Assembly (NCBI GenBank): GCA_000469685.2
Contig: LS997566.1
Location: 2,322,061 to 2,386,060 of the forward strand
Direction: 5' to 3'
Origin: Haemonchus contortus
Taxonomy: Eukaryota > Nematoda > Chromadorea > Rhabditida > Trichostrongylidae
DNA length: 64,000 nucleotides
A model generated the notes under the pieces. It was not told the origin of the DNA, made no database searches, and saw only the letters and a list, made by a program, of their open reading frames with translations. The position numbers and the translations under genes are program-made. Numbering within the stretch: the stretch's first letter is position 1; each line of letters starts with the position of its first letter. This document shows, piece after piece, positions 1-10,054 of this stretch.

Positions 1-919
1 TCACCCTTGATGAACAAAGCCGAAGAAAAATGTTCTGGAAAGCGAAGAAATTTTGGAAGCTTGAGAGAAAGAAACACTGCCCAACCTGTACGATCTGCCA
101 GCACTGATTGAACAATTTTTTCATAAAATTTCTCTGCCAGTGAAGATATTCAGAAACTGCGGATCATTTTCTGATTTTTCGTTTATTTGCGTTAATTTAT
201 TTCGATAGCTCGGACGCGAGGTCAATTTAGCATGCCTCAATTGAAATAGAGGGAAAAATTTGGTAACTTACGATCACATCGATTCAGCTCCGAAAGAAAA
301 ATCAAAGCAATAATTCAAGAAGGAAACTTCGACTCATGTTCACCAATTTCCAAGATACATCACATTATTCTAATGTTCTCCAAGGCTGATTACTCGCTAT
401 TTGATCAGAGCGCGAAATTGTGTAATAGAAAGGACTGAACTTTATCTGCTATGGGGTTCGCTGCTGTGCTGTGATGCAACCTCAATGTTAGGCCATATCT
501 TAGCTTCTAATTTACACCATCTTTGTAGCCTCTCGCGCTCCTTTTTTGTAATGTTCTTATTTTAATCCCGGCGATTTCGAGAAAAGGAAGGATCCCAAAA
601 AAAAGGTAAAATGGAGGTTGTACGAAATTACTATTACGGAAATAGCATGGAAGGGGTACTCCGACAAGATTTCAGCTGTGCAATTGCGCAAAAAGCTATC
701 TATACAAGCCAAAACTGTCTAAAACTGCATTCCACTGTCGCCACGGGTCATGACAAGTTGCTTGGACTTCCTACATGGGTGTTTCTTGTGAAGGGTGCAG
801 CCTTTACAATGCCGGTGAATCTCGTCCGCCTTTGATGTGGCATGCAAACGATACAATCCTTGAGTCCTCATACCGCCCAATTTAGGCCGTTTTCCGACCT
901 GACAACGCCACATATAGCC
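1..919. other. unassigned AT-rich stretch
   Basis: No supported gene or repeat. Short open frames near 611-835 and 719-922 overlap on opposite strands and show no recognisable motif. Confidence 0.5.
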
Positions 920-939
920 CACGAGAGGAGCTACAGGTT

Positions 940-1969
940 TATCCTTGGATATCTTGGAAGGATATCTCAGAAGCCATTTTTATCGTGACCTGTGCCAAAG
1001 TCATCAAAAGCATCAGCGACTGTGATGTCCTGCAAGCAGCAATCGTGTTATTGTTATTGCAGATTGGTCAGAACAATTGGAACTACCTCTAACTCCCGAT
1101 GAAACAAACGTATTGTCAATCGGCAATAAAACTAGTATTCCACGTAGTTGCAGAATAGGTACTGTAACGTTGGATTTGGAGGATCAAATAAAGGATCTTG
1201 AGTTTACATTCTCGAGCAAGCTTGCGTTTGACATGCATTACAAATCTCTGGTCTCAGAGGCGAACAAAAGGATATGCAACCTTTTCAAAACCTTGCGAAT
1301 CATGAACCCCACCGTATTACTGAAAGCCTACAAAGCCTACATAAGACCTGTCTTCTCTCCATATAAGAAAAAAAATGTGGATTTTTAAGAGGGTGTGCGG
1401 AGCAACTTCACACTAAAATAATCCAGAAGAATCCAAACTGACGGCGCTTAGTGGAAACGAAAGGCGCCGTCAGTTTGGATTACTTTCTCTGGCAAGTAGG
1501 AGACTGGTTAATAATCTCGTTTTGGTTTTCAAAATTTTGACAAGAAGAGTAGCAGTACAATACCCAAATTTTTTCGCTTTAGTCACATCAAGAACAAGGG
1601 GTAGCGCTGTCAAAATAAAGTCCTTTGTAATAAGAACACAGGTCAGAGCCAAATTTTATTTGTAGTCGGAGTGCTACCAATCTTAAGCAAAATTTTTGAC
1701 GTGAATGCGCTACGTTGTTTCCTCGGGTCCCTCAGAATTGAAGCAATTAAGTTGGTCAATGCGGACGTTTCTCAATGCATATGTGCGTTCTTCATATGAT
1801 TGATCGCTTAGACTGATTTCATAGTAGTGTTTTCATAATTTTGCTTACATTTTTTCTTGTTGTCTCTTTTCATTATACTGATGCTTTCCTCGGCAAAGTG
1901 GAAATGGTTTTCTTCTTCGTTGTAAATACAACATCATGTAGTTTCACTGCGTTCAGAAATAAATAAATA
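940..1969 (+). mobile_element. non-LTR retrotransposon (CR1/Jockey-like) 3' remnant
   Basis: This is the 3' part of a LINE. It contains the end of the reverse transcriptase (thumb and C-terminal region), then an untranslated stretch, then a short AAAT-type tail at about 1957-1969. The LINE encodes the enzyme that copies its own RNA into the genome. The frame is broken before position 1077 and again after about 1370, so the copy is dead. The tail directly abuts the mariner element that starts at 1970. The 5' end cannot be placed. The family call rests on motif order and not on a database search. Confidence 0.6.
1077..1660 (+). pseudogene. LINE reverse transcriptase C-terminal fragment
   Basis: The open frame at 1077-1388 reads in the order typical of CR1/Jockey reverse transcriptases after the catalytic palm: a W..LPLTPDE..VLSIG segment, then a KDLEFTFSSKL block, an N-rich helix ending NKRICNLFKTL, and the YKAYIRPVF motif equivalent to the YVRP/LEY motif. 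Just upstream, in another frame, is IADWSEQW, the usual lead-in. After a frameshift the C-terminal region continues (SLASRRLVNNLVLVFKIL, then a TRG motif) to about 1650. The upstream palm with the catalytic aspartates is absent. Non-functional. Confidence 0.65.
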
Positions 1970-2774
1970 TTAGGTTGGCAAATGAGTCCTGCGACAAAAT
2001 GGAGATTTTTTAAAATCATTTCTAAATTTTTTCATATCAATCAATTTTCAGAACAATATTTACCGAAGAAGTCAACAATCTTCTTTCATCCTTTGAGCCA
2101 ATCACTGTTGCCATCTGCTCAGGAGTAAGGGAGCTGTGACTCAAAGAAGTAATTGACTGCCGTTTTCAGATCACATCATGTTACGAATCTCTTTTCCACA
2201 ACGGGAAGTGCTCAAGAAGGCGAGGCACATGGTAGTTAAAAGGAGCAACACTCCGGGAGTAAGAATGATGAACAACCTAGAACCAAGCGGGATCGGTGAA
2301 CTTTTGACATGGGTCTAAAGCGAATTTTCGACGTGCGTTGTCCCTCTGTAGGGACCTGATTTACGGCTTTGATCGTCCTTCTCTAAGCCCGTTGGCCAAA
2401 TAAAGGAGATCATAGGGGTAAGCGATGCTTGCGTTACTCCGAAGGCTAGTATCTCCTGCAGTGAAGCGATCCAACCGATTGTTGACCGCTGATCGGTAAG
2501 CAGTGCTAGCATCGAATAGATTCCTGATATTTCGAGCCGCTACACCCGCGTTTTTTCCTTGGCGTGCTCAGTAGAAGGTGATGATACGAATTGGGCATTG
2601 CCCATTCATTGTCCGTAATGCTGCGAAAGCCCACACGCGTGCCCTTATTTACTCATGTGTTGATTGCCCGGGGAACGTCCTACAAGCTTATCACCCTTGC
2701 TACCGCGTTCACACTGTTGATACAAATTTTCAACGCTTCAAATTTTTTGTCACAGGACTTTTTTGCCAACCTAA
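1970..2774 (-). mobile_element. internally deleted mariner (family M1, copy a)
   Basis: An 805-bp element with terminal inverted repeats of the type TTAGGTTGGCAAA..AGTCCTG at both ends, flanked by TA on each side as expected for mariner. The minus strand carries a decayed N-terminal transposase segment (AARNI..LF..ST, then RFTAGDTSL, around 2440-2550) and a C-terminal segment (FFESQLP, about 2130-2150, followed by WLKG and KIVDFFGKY). The catalytic middle with the DD34D triad is missing. It is a non-autonomous deletion derivative, closely similar over its whole length to the copy at 41155-42049. Confidence 0.85.
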
Positions 2775-2796
2775 TAAATAAATGTTATAAACGATG

Positions 2797-5059
2797 AAGA
2801 AACGGAGTTGTTTGTACGAGCCCCAGTTTGAAGACAGACTGGTAATGTTATCCACAGGAATAGTGAGTCGCTTTATGAGTTACATCCTCTATGTAAATAA
2901 TTGTCAATTTATTAGTACTCCAAGGATGATGTTGGCATGGATACCTTTCAGAAGAAAGCTTACTATGCAACTTGAGTCATGAAATTATTTAACGCTAACT
3001 TAAAACTTCAACTCAAAGACGCCATCTCAAATCTATGCATTAAAAGGCTAATAAAGAAAGAGTTGCGCTGTTACATCATCGACTGAAAGATCAGTCTCCT
3101 GTCAAGTTTATGGCTTGCCTCTTACAAGACATAAACTTGCTCTAAATTGCTACGTCTTTGTCTACTGAGCTCTACTGTTCTTTTGATCTTGTTACTGGCT
3201 TGTTCCTTCTATTGCCGAGAAACAGAACCCGGTGATATGATTGGTATCGATTGTCAATCGTAGAGGTTTTTCCCCGTGCTCATCTTGAACAATGCGTAAT
3301 TTATTGATAGCGACCACCCTGTGACTAGAATCCCTGCTAAAGCGAGTTTACTGTGATTTAAGCCAGACCACACTAATCCTTACAGGTTTTCGTATCTGAA
3401 ACATTTTTATAATTGTAACTTACATACGATAAGACGACAACATTACCTACAACAAACTATCTACACTCATGAGCCACTTTCCTTTTCTTGTATGAAAAAA
3501 TATCAGGTCTAATTGTAAAGTGAAATATTTTGTCAAAGTACGAGATCTAACGAAAGAGTCTAGAAAAGCTAAAGCAGTATTGGGCTAAGGAGCGAACAAG
3601 ACTCTCGCAAGGTAGGGTCTACTCCTGGGAGGTCGCCCTAGCGCAAGATAAATCGATTTTATATGAGCGAGAGAGTGTTCCGAGAGAGTAACCAGCGATG
3701 CTTCGCTCGAAGCCAAGAAGTCGAATGAAAACATTCGTCTACAGTAACCTGACAAAGGAAAGAATAGGAAGAGAAAAGTAAATAATTAGTCCACACTGCA
3801 TTTTGCGGTAGTTTGAAATTCGACACGATATCAGAAACGTTCTCATTCAAATGCTCTTCAATAAAATGGCAAGATCGTGGGATTAGAGGCAATTCACCAG
3901 CATTTGGAAGGAGTGAATTTTTCTCGAGAGTTTCATGAACAGCGAAGCCAGCTTAGGTCTGTTCTTGAAAAGGTTTCCAAGTGTTTCGACACAGAAAGAG
4001 TGCGACAGAACTCCGTTGCCCCGGCCAAGGCAGCAGATTTTGCGGTAAGGTAAAGTTCAAGTTAGAAAACTCACTATTTTGTATTACCTTGAGATTTCAA
4101 TTATCAGCCGATAGCCGAAATAAAACTCTAAGTGCGTCAGTTGATATGCCGGTGTTTGTGTGGGCATGTGTGTAGGTGTGTGTGGTTGACTGAAAATTCA
4201 CAACTCTTATTCCTCTAGATCCTTGTTCCTGGATCGTTCAAATTTGTAGATAGTACAAAAGACAAGTTGGAAGCGCTGGTGAGAGGAAGTGATAACAACT
4301 GGTCAAGGCTGGTAAGAAGTCTTCAGAGCAAGAGCTGCTGTTACGCTTTTCGTATTGCAAATGGACTAGACAATTTGGTGATCTAGGTGATGTTTGTCGT
4401 GATAAAATGCGATTGGTGAAAGGAACTAAAAGCAACTGATAAGTAGCTCAAGGAAGCCATAAAAGGCAAGATCTATTTGATCGCTTTCTCGTCTCGTACT
4501 GACCCACCTAGCTACTTCAATGTGATGGAGGGTGAGACGCGCAGTTAACTAGAACTATTATAACCGATCCAGGCTGATCGACCATAAAAGGCAAGATAAA
4601 CTTAGTTCCCTACCGCTTCGCAATAGCCTTGACACTTCACGGTTCCTACAATGAGACGAGATAGTAGACTAAGTTGGCAAAAAGCCATAGTAGCAGTGAT
4701 AAGGACTGATTCAAATCAGCGTCGTAATGGGAAAAGTGAAAATTTAATTTATCATTGCTGTTAAATTACGACCGCTACGCATCAGCGACACGGGTTACGT
4801 TTCTTTTCGTTCTTCGTTCTAACAAAAGCTATCCAACCCCGGTAATCCGAAGATTCTGATTATGTGCTACCGAGATGTTGAAAGGAACTTTTATGACTGA
4901 TGTTAATATCAGTCGACGTCGTTAGAACCTCCTAATATCAGATTTGTAGTGTCGGGTTATTCGAGCATTTCCACCCTTTCACATAATGGAGAGAGGACTA
5001 TCCGGTTGCTGTCTTTTCGATTTTTTTTTCAATGCACTCGAAGACTCGCAAAGCGAAAG
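2797..5059. other. unassigned stretch
   Basis: No supported gene. Two short phrases beginning CCATAAAAGGCAAGAT recur near 4456 and 4583, suggesting an old local duplication. Short open frames (for example 3659-3892 on the minus strand) show no recognisable motif. Confidence 0.4.
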
Positions 5060-5642
5060 TCATCCACAGAAGACCGATTCAACGCGGTCATAAACTGAGT
5101 CGAAGAAACCTCCAAGACTACCTTTTTGTAGGGTCCGCTGATGAGAATGGACAAAATATAAGTGGTTGACAAAATCTTCATTTTGGAGAATTGCCCTGTG
5201 ATTTCTGACCACTTCCAAAACTTTTTCTGTTAGTTTAGTGGTAATCGTCTGTGGCGTAATGAAAGTTCCGTCAAGAGCAGTAAAAATAATGCCTCTCCCA
5301 AAGAAAACAGGCGTTGGATGTCCCAACCATCCGCGAAAGGTACTTTGTTCGAGTTGTTGATATTCAAGTGCCCGTTTAAGATTTAGAAGAGTCCTCGGGA
5401 AACTATCACTTTTATAATTCGCATCTGAAGAGTGAATCTAAAAAGCATAGAATTTAGTCAGCATTAACATTCCCTTATTTTCCATACAGGGGTCAATGAC
5501 ACCATTACTGATCCAGAAAACCCAATTGATTGCGGCCGCGAGTAAAATATTAGGTCTCAAGTTTTGTCGATCGCACTGGTGAAAAGCCCCGCTGAACTGT
5601 GCAATTGGAAGAATTGCTTTCTTCCAGATAATAGATTCAAAA
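5060..5642 (-). CDS. hypothetical two-exon gene model (unknown product)
   Basis: I do not recognise this protein. Two adjacent minus-strand open frames can be joined by nematode-like splice signals: exon A from 5642 (after an acceptor ending CGTTCCAG) to 5503, a 78-base intron beginning GTGTC at 5502 and ending CTCTTCAG at 5425, and exon B from 5424 to a TGA at 5060-5062. The join keeps the frame. Exon A encodes a hydrophobic stretch (NILLAAAINWVFWISN). Exon B is about 121 codons, mostly hydrophilic, with a WLGHPTPVFFGRG segment and a C-terminal FFDSVYDRVESVFCG. No start codon is assigned, so further upstream exons would be needed. The small intron size and a frame that stays open across both exons favour a real gene. 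Lack of any recognisable family leaves chance as an alternative. Confidence 0.28.
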
Positions 5643-5699
5643 CTGGAACGGGAGCAATCTAACCTCACGGTAGTCAAATGTTTTTCCCCCTTAGACTGT

Positions 5700-8050
5700 A
5701 ATCCTTAAAGGAGACCTACCGTCTCGCTCCATTATTTCAACTAATTGCTTCTTGAGGTGAACGTCTACGGTGCGAGCATGACTTTCATTTCTTCACCACG
5801 CATTGCCTAAGATTCAAGTATTCAACCTTTCTGCTCTAGAAAATCCAGCGAGTAGAACATGAATCTGAGTTGATGGAACCATCGATTGTCAGTTGGATTT
5901 GTAACTTGTGATTGGAATGATGCTTATGAATCGTTGTTTCTAGAACAAGCTATGTACTTAAGCGCATCAACTGATCAGGAATGAAACAACAGGATCGTAA
6001 TACTTTTAGTGCGGCTTCCCGCCATTTCACTAATGCATTTTTTTACCTAAGCTAGGACTTAACATGTTTAATGGTACTGTAGCTAATCTCCACCTGGTGG
6101 ATTGGGACCACTCCTACTTTGCAGGAGCATGTATGCGAGTCGCAGTTGCCTATCGTCTTCGGAGCTCCGGTTTACTGCTATATTTGATGAACTTCGTCTG
6201 ACTCTACGGCGGTGTAGTGGTTGCAACACTGATAACCACAGAGAAAATCGAACCACTGATATCTGATACTGCATATTCTGCTTCAATCAACACTATAATT
6301 TGCTTGGGTTGGAGATTCAGTCCCAGATAATGCGTACAAAGTCCGACTATAGGAGGTTTTGTATGCCTTATCTGGAATTGATCACAACCTTTATGCAGAA
6401 AGTGTCCTTACGTGTATATCGAGATGCATCATTCAGCAGTGGATCAACTGACTGCATACTCAAACCTGCAACAATCTGAAGCTGTCATTCTCATGAAAGA
6501 GCTGTCCCGTCTAGTAGCCGATATTTTACTTCAGAAATTTGAGATAATTACTAGATGTAATGAAACCGCTACAACTGGTACGCACCTTTTAGGCGGTGCA
6601 CATGGCCAAGTATCTATCTGAATTTATTCAAGTCTTTACAGCTCCCTTCTTGGAAAGAGTTTCACCTTCATGATACTAGTATGTAACTTTGAAACAGTTC
6701 CCCTTCTTCAATACTGCAAGAAAACAGCTTGGGTAGAAGGACATTATAGTATAGTATAATGTGCAAACGAAGAATAAAGTATTCCCTAGAGCTATGAACA
6801 GACAGTCTGTAGGGAAGTCAGAGCTTCGGTTCTATGTAGAACCCATCAATGTTCTCGATGTCGGTATTCTATAAAATGCGCGTTTTTCCATGCAAGAAAG
6901 CAGTAACATAAAGGCACGCTAGCTCACCTAGATTTTGGTATGAACGAAATGGACAGGGAGTTGTAGGCCGAGTTTCATCAACTTAGCCAAGTTTCTTTTG
7001 ATTTTCCGTAGGTCTTCTAAATGACGCTACAATAATGAGTTTCTGAGGTGTCGACTATTAGTATAACATTACGACCAACTTTCTAGCCTATAATGATTCT
7101 GCGTCATCGGTCTGAGGTTTTTGAGTTCGATTTGTCATGTAGGGTACCGATTGGAATCGGTCAAGACCCAGATTTTGCTTTAAAAGGTACTCATGAGTTC
7201 GACAAAGATCAGAAGAGCAGTTGAGGGCAACTTTCATTTATTGGATCATTAATCTTTTTACAGTAAACCGAATACCCGTGAAGGAATTTCACGGACGAAT
7301 ATCCACGAGTTCGGGTAGCCAAGAATTGTTTTCATGCAAGGAAGGGCCTTTTGAGTGATTAGGGGATGATCACATGATGGAGAAGATACTCAGGGAATTT
7401 CCGCCGATTGCTTGGAAGCAACGAAGAAGTATAACATCAGACATATGCTAGCGTTCTCATCCTGTCTGAAAGAATCTGGATCTGTTTCCTCTATGTCAGC
7501 GCTCAGGTCAACGTTGCACAAGGAGACCGTAAGGATCCTGCGTCGTTGTCGGAAACAAGTGTTTTTGAGGAGCTACCCAAACAATCGGAGTGCCTTTCAT
7601 GAGAATCACTCAACATGATTGCATGACTAGTTGTGCCTTTTGTTTATAAACCACGCAATCGAGATTTAAACAACACTTTACTCGGCTCACCTTTCGGTGC
7701 TTCCGCCTTCTCCGCAGCGTGAGAAGACAAATTCAGTTGGAAAAATAACCGATCAAGCACTATTTCAGCCTAAAGAGGGATTTGAAAGGGGCGTAAATTA
7801 TTTTTACGGAGTCAGTACGTGTTGGACCAACTAGCCTGTGGGATAGTCGACCTGTGCCGTCCATCGGTCACCCTAAATTTGGAGAAATGCGGTTTCAGTA
7901 GAGCCTTACGTCATCTTGCTTCAGGGGCCTTCGAAGGCTAATCACAAGAACTTCCCCAGAAGCCGCTCAAGGCCGACGATGACTCCCTCCCCAATCACCT
8001 CCTATCGACTACTGTATAGTCCCCCTGACACCGCTCTGCCATGGAAATCT
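5700..8050. other. unassigned stretch
   Basis: No supported gene or repeat. Small frames at 6083-6286 (minus), 6412-6621 (plus) and 7412-7618 (plus) could be exons but carry no motif I can name. A short perfect hairpin (CATTATA-GTATAG-TATAATG) lies near 6743. Confidence 0.4.
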
Positions 8051-8104
8051 CCTGAGGCTTGACTGCACAGGTTAGAAGCCGCATAATGCTGTAGAGGGCG
8101 CTAG

Positions 8105-8320
8105 CTCTGTAGTAACCGGCACATACTCGGCAAGAGGTTTGCCTGTTTTCCCAATATACTCATCTTCACACTGAAGCGCGATATTGAATATACAACATCG
8201 GATGTCATGCAGTCTCCTTCCATACCAATTGGGTACATGACACACAAAGGCGTTGTGCTCAGGCAGCCATACAGGCGATTCGGATCAGTCGTTGTCGAGG
8301 TAGGAAGGAGTATACCCAAT
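8105..8320 (-). pseudogene. GIY-YIG endonuclease domain of Penelope-like element
   Basis: The minus strand reads RLYGCLSTTPLCV, then EGDCMTSDVVYSI, and after one frameshift CEDEYIGKTGKPLAEYV. This is the PLE GIY-YIG signature: a Cys-rich lead, the VVY.I strand that carries the first motif, and EYIGETGRPL carrying the second. The enzyme nicks DNA so that reverse transcription can begin. The frameshift between the two motifs, and the absence of a recognisable C-terminal part (the EH/HR and catalytic Glu region), mean it is inactive. Confidence 0.75.
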
Positions 8321-8404
8321 TCTCACCATGCCCTAAACACCTGCCTTTCTCACATGACTATATGACCGCACTTATTTCGTATGATATATATGGGACGCAA
8401 AATG

Positions 8405-8677
8405 GAACTTTTATGTCCACATCCCCGTGACGATTCTGTGCCCCCATCCTCGATCTGTGTCGAAATAGGAATCCTGATATTTATAATCGTAGCCGTTTGC
8501 CTGAGCAATGCGGAGCGCCCGTTCTGCCCTGTTTTCTTTCGCCTCCTGAGGAAACTCTTGAGATATGCAGCGAATTCCTTGTGATGGTTCTCCAAGTATT
8601 AAATGAACGGATGGACGGAACAAAAATGGACCAGTACATTTCTACCGATAGTTTCACGATACACTTCAGTCTCAAAG
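8405..8677 (-). pseudogene. PLE reverse transcriptase, C-terminal and connector fragment
   Basis: The frame continues after the insert as FETEVYRETIGRNVLVHF followed by SVHP. This matches the FETKWYRKPS.KNILVHA.SAHP segment of Penelope-like proteins. After one in-frame stop and a frameshift comes RALRIAQANGY, which resembles the short helix ending NGY found between RT and endonuclease. Opposite-strand frames here (8381-8584, 8497-8721) are shadows. Confidence 0.6.
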
Positions 8678-8739
8678 ACACCCGCGATTATTCAATGCTT
8701 CTGTGCCACACAGGTTTTTAATGGTAGAATGTTTATTCG

Positions 8740-8771
8740 CCTGACGTTTCGACAAGATCGTCGTTTTCAAA
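8740..8771 (-). ncRNA. hammerhead-like motif, left arm of foldback insert
   Basis: On the minus strand a TTTGAAAAC lead is followed by a stem-loop (GAC-GATCTT-GTC), GAAAC, then GTC. Minimal hammerhead ribozymes known from Penelope-like elements end in a stem II loop, GAAAC and a GUC cleavage triplet. The 5' core here departs from CUGANGA, with TTGAAAA and one extra base. I call it hammerhead-like and probably degenerate. An inverted copy is at 9211-9242 on the plus strand. Confidence 0.35.
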
Positions 8772-9210
8772 GACTTAAATAACTTAAAGACTTTAAGTGA
8801 CTTTGACGTTAAATGCACGATTTTGGCCTACGAAGACAGTATTGGTGCCAGAAAAACTCTAGAGGTTTTCTGGATAAGACACCGAAATCCAAGCATGAAT
8901 AACAAGAACGAGTGCATCAACATAACTGGTGACCTCTTGCCTTTCATCCCTCTATGCGAGCTCTGATAGTAGGGACTGATACGTGTCATGTCACGATACT
9001 ATTAAAGGGTCGTGGTTGACCGGGCTGTCTCAATTGCTCTATAGTTCTCTAAAGTTGAGCAACCGTTCGGTGTTGGTGGAATTGACGCAAGTGACTTATT
9101 GGAGTTTCTACTTAGTTGTAAGTTCAGCGGTCTGAATTGCAACTAGTTAAGAACTGGCTTACGTCAAGCGTGATAAGTAACACCCTGAAGTTTCGATACG
9201 CTTTCAGGCC

Positions 9211-9242
9211 TTTGAAAACAACGATCTTGTCGAAACGTCAGG
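9211..9242 (+). ncRNA. hammerhead-like motif, right arm of foldback insert
   Basis: Inverted partner of the motif at 8740-8771: TTTGAAAAC lead, a loop with CGATCTTG, then TCGAAACGTC followed by AGGC. The stem is slightly weakened (AAC in place of GAC). In transcripts of either strand one of the two arms would present the motif. Confidence 0.3.
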
Positions 9243-9342
9243 CAAATAAACATTCCACCATTAAAAACCTGTGTGGCACAGAAGCATTGAATAATATTAA
9301 TACCGATGCCCAGGTTTCAAGAGAGGCGAACATGGAAGTTGC

Positions 9343-9501
9343 TTAAAAATGTACACCCGCGATTATTCGAACCTGGGCAATGAGAAAAGCGAGCCAATCG
9401 TTTGTCGGTTTCTCTCGAGTAATCTTGATATATTCCGATTGTTGGCTGAGCAATTCGAGACAGGTGTCCATCTTCCGATTGAGAGAATCCACCGCCTTGC
9501 G
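9343..9501 (-). pseudogene. PLE reverse transcriptase, thumb-region fragment
   Basis: On the minus strand the frame reads RKAVDSLNRKMDTCLELL, then QQSEYIKITREKP, then DWLAFLIAQVRIIAGV. This is the segment that follows the YxDD palm motif in Penelope-like reverse transcriptases (a helix ending TREKP, then W.PFL..Q..I). It stops at a TAA (9343-9345) just inside the foldback insert. The reading frame resumes beyond the insert at 8677. Confidence 0.65.
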
Positions 9502-10008
9502 GAGCAACCGAACTCAAAACCATATCAGAGCGTTTTTGAGGCCACTGTGGATGTCAATGCGCAGTAGTCGCAATTGTACGCGTGTCAAACCCTTGAACGC
9601 ATTTGGATATAGGTCACCAATCCAAAAATTCATCGCAGGGAAAACGCCTTGCAATCACGCGGGAGCTAAGACCTCATATAATAAAGGTTGGCCTTTTCGC
9701 AGTGACTTCAAATGAAGACCCTCCTCAGCTGACCTTAGTCGGTTGCATACATCGGTTGCTGGCTTCAAAAATTTCACAAAGCTACGGTGCTAGCCCTTCT
9801 TTCAATCACCTTCTTGCCCTGAGTACGAACTTATGTGGGACAGTGGAGACGCTTGATCGGCTAGTAACAAATTGCCACGATCCTTTCACGTTTTGAAGAA
9901 GATGATTCCAGCGAAAGGTCAGCATTGTTGAGCTCATGTACAAAACTCGTGAGGTGTTCAAAAAAAACAACTCAGAAATCTAGCATTCCTGAGAGTTCCT
10001 AATTTTAT
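9502..10008. other. unassigned stretch next to the PLE
   Basis: It may contain further decayed PLE sequence, since the element's upstream part should lie here on the minus strand, but I cannot read RT palm motifs in it. Overlapping plus-strand frames 9380-9715 and 9603-9896 show no recognisable domain. Confidence 0.4.
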
Positions 10009-10054
10009 GAATGCATTCAATCAGTGCGTCAGAATGCATTCAGGCAGTGCGTCA
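10009..10054 (+). repeat. tandem duplication, 2 x 23 bp
   Basis: Two adjacent units beginning GAATGCATTCA and ending CAGTGCGTCA differ at two positions. Confidence 0.85.

Larger units (their letters stand above)
8694..9352. mobile_element. 659-bp foldback insert in the PLE, flanked by a 16-bp direct repeat
   Basis: The insert lies between two identical 16-bp copies of ACACCCGCGATTATTC (8678-8693 and 9353-9368), interpreted as a target-site duplication. Inverted arms occupy about 8687-8771 and 9211-9294 (about 85 bp, a few mismatches). Between them are about 440 bp with no recognisable coding. A 58-bp tail (9295-9352) lies outside the right arm. Each arm contains a stem-loop followed by GAAACGTC (see the separate entry). 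No transposase is encoded. Confidence 0.7.
8105..9501 (-). mobile_element. Penelope-like retroelement remnant, split by a foldback insert
   Basis: Reading the minus strand from 9501 to 8105 gives, in order, parts of a Penelope-like element (PLE): reverse transcriptase after the palm, the connector, and a C-terminal GIY-YIG endonuclease. This order (RT then GIY-YIG) is diagnostic of PLEs. The frame passes exactly across a 16-bp duplication (8678-8693 and 9353-9368) if the 659 bp between (8694-9352) plus one copy of the duplication are removed, so the PLE was present before the insert. Several frameshifts and a stop show that this copy is dead. Its 5' part, with the RT palm, is not recognisable in 9500-9900. 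Confidence 0.78.
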
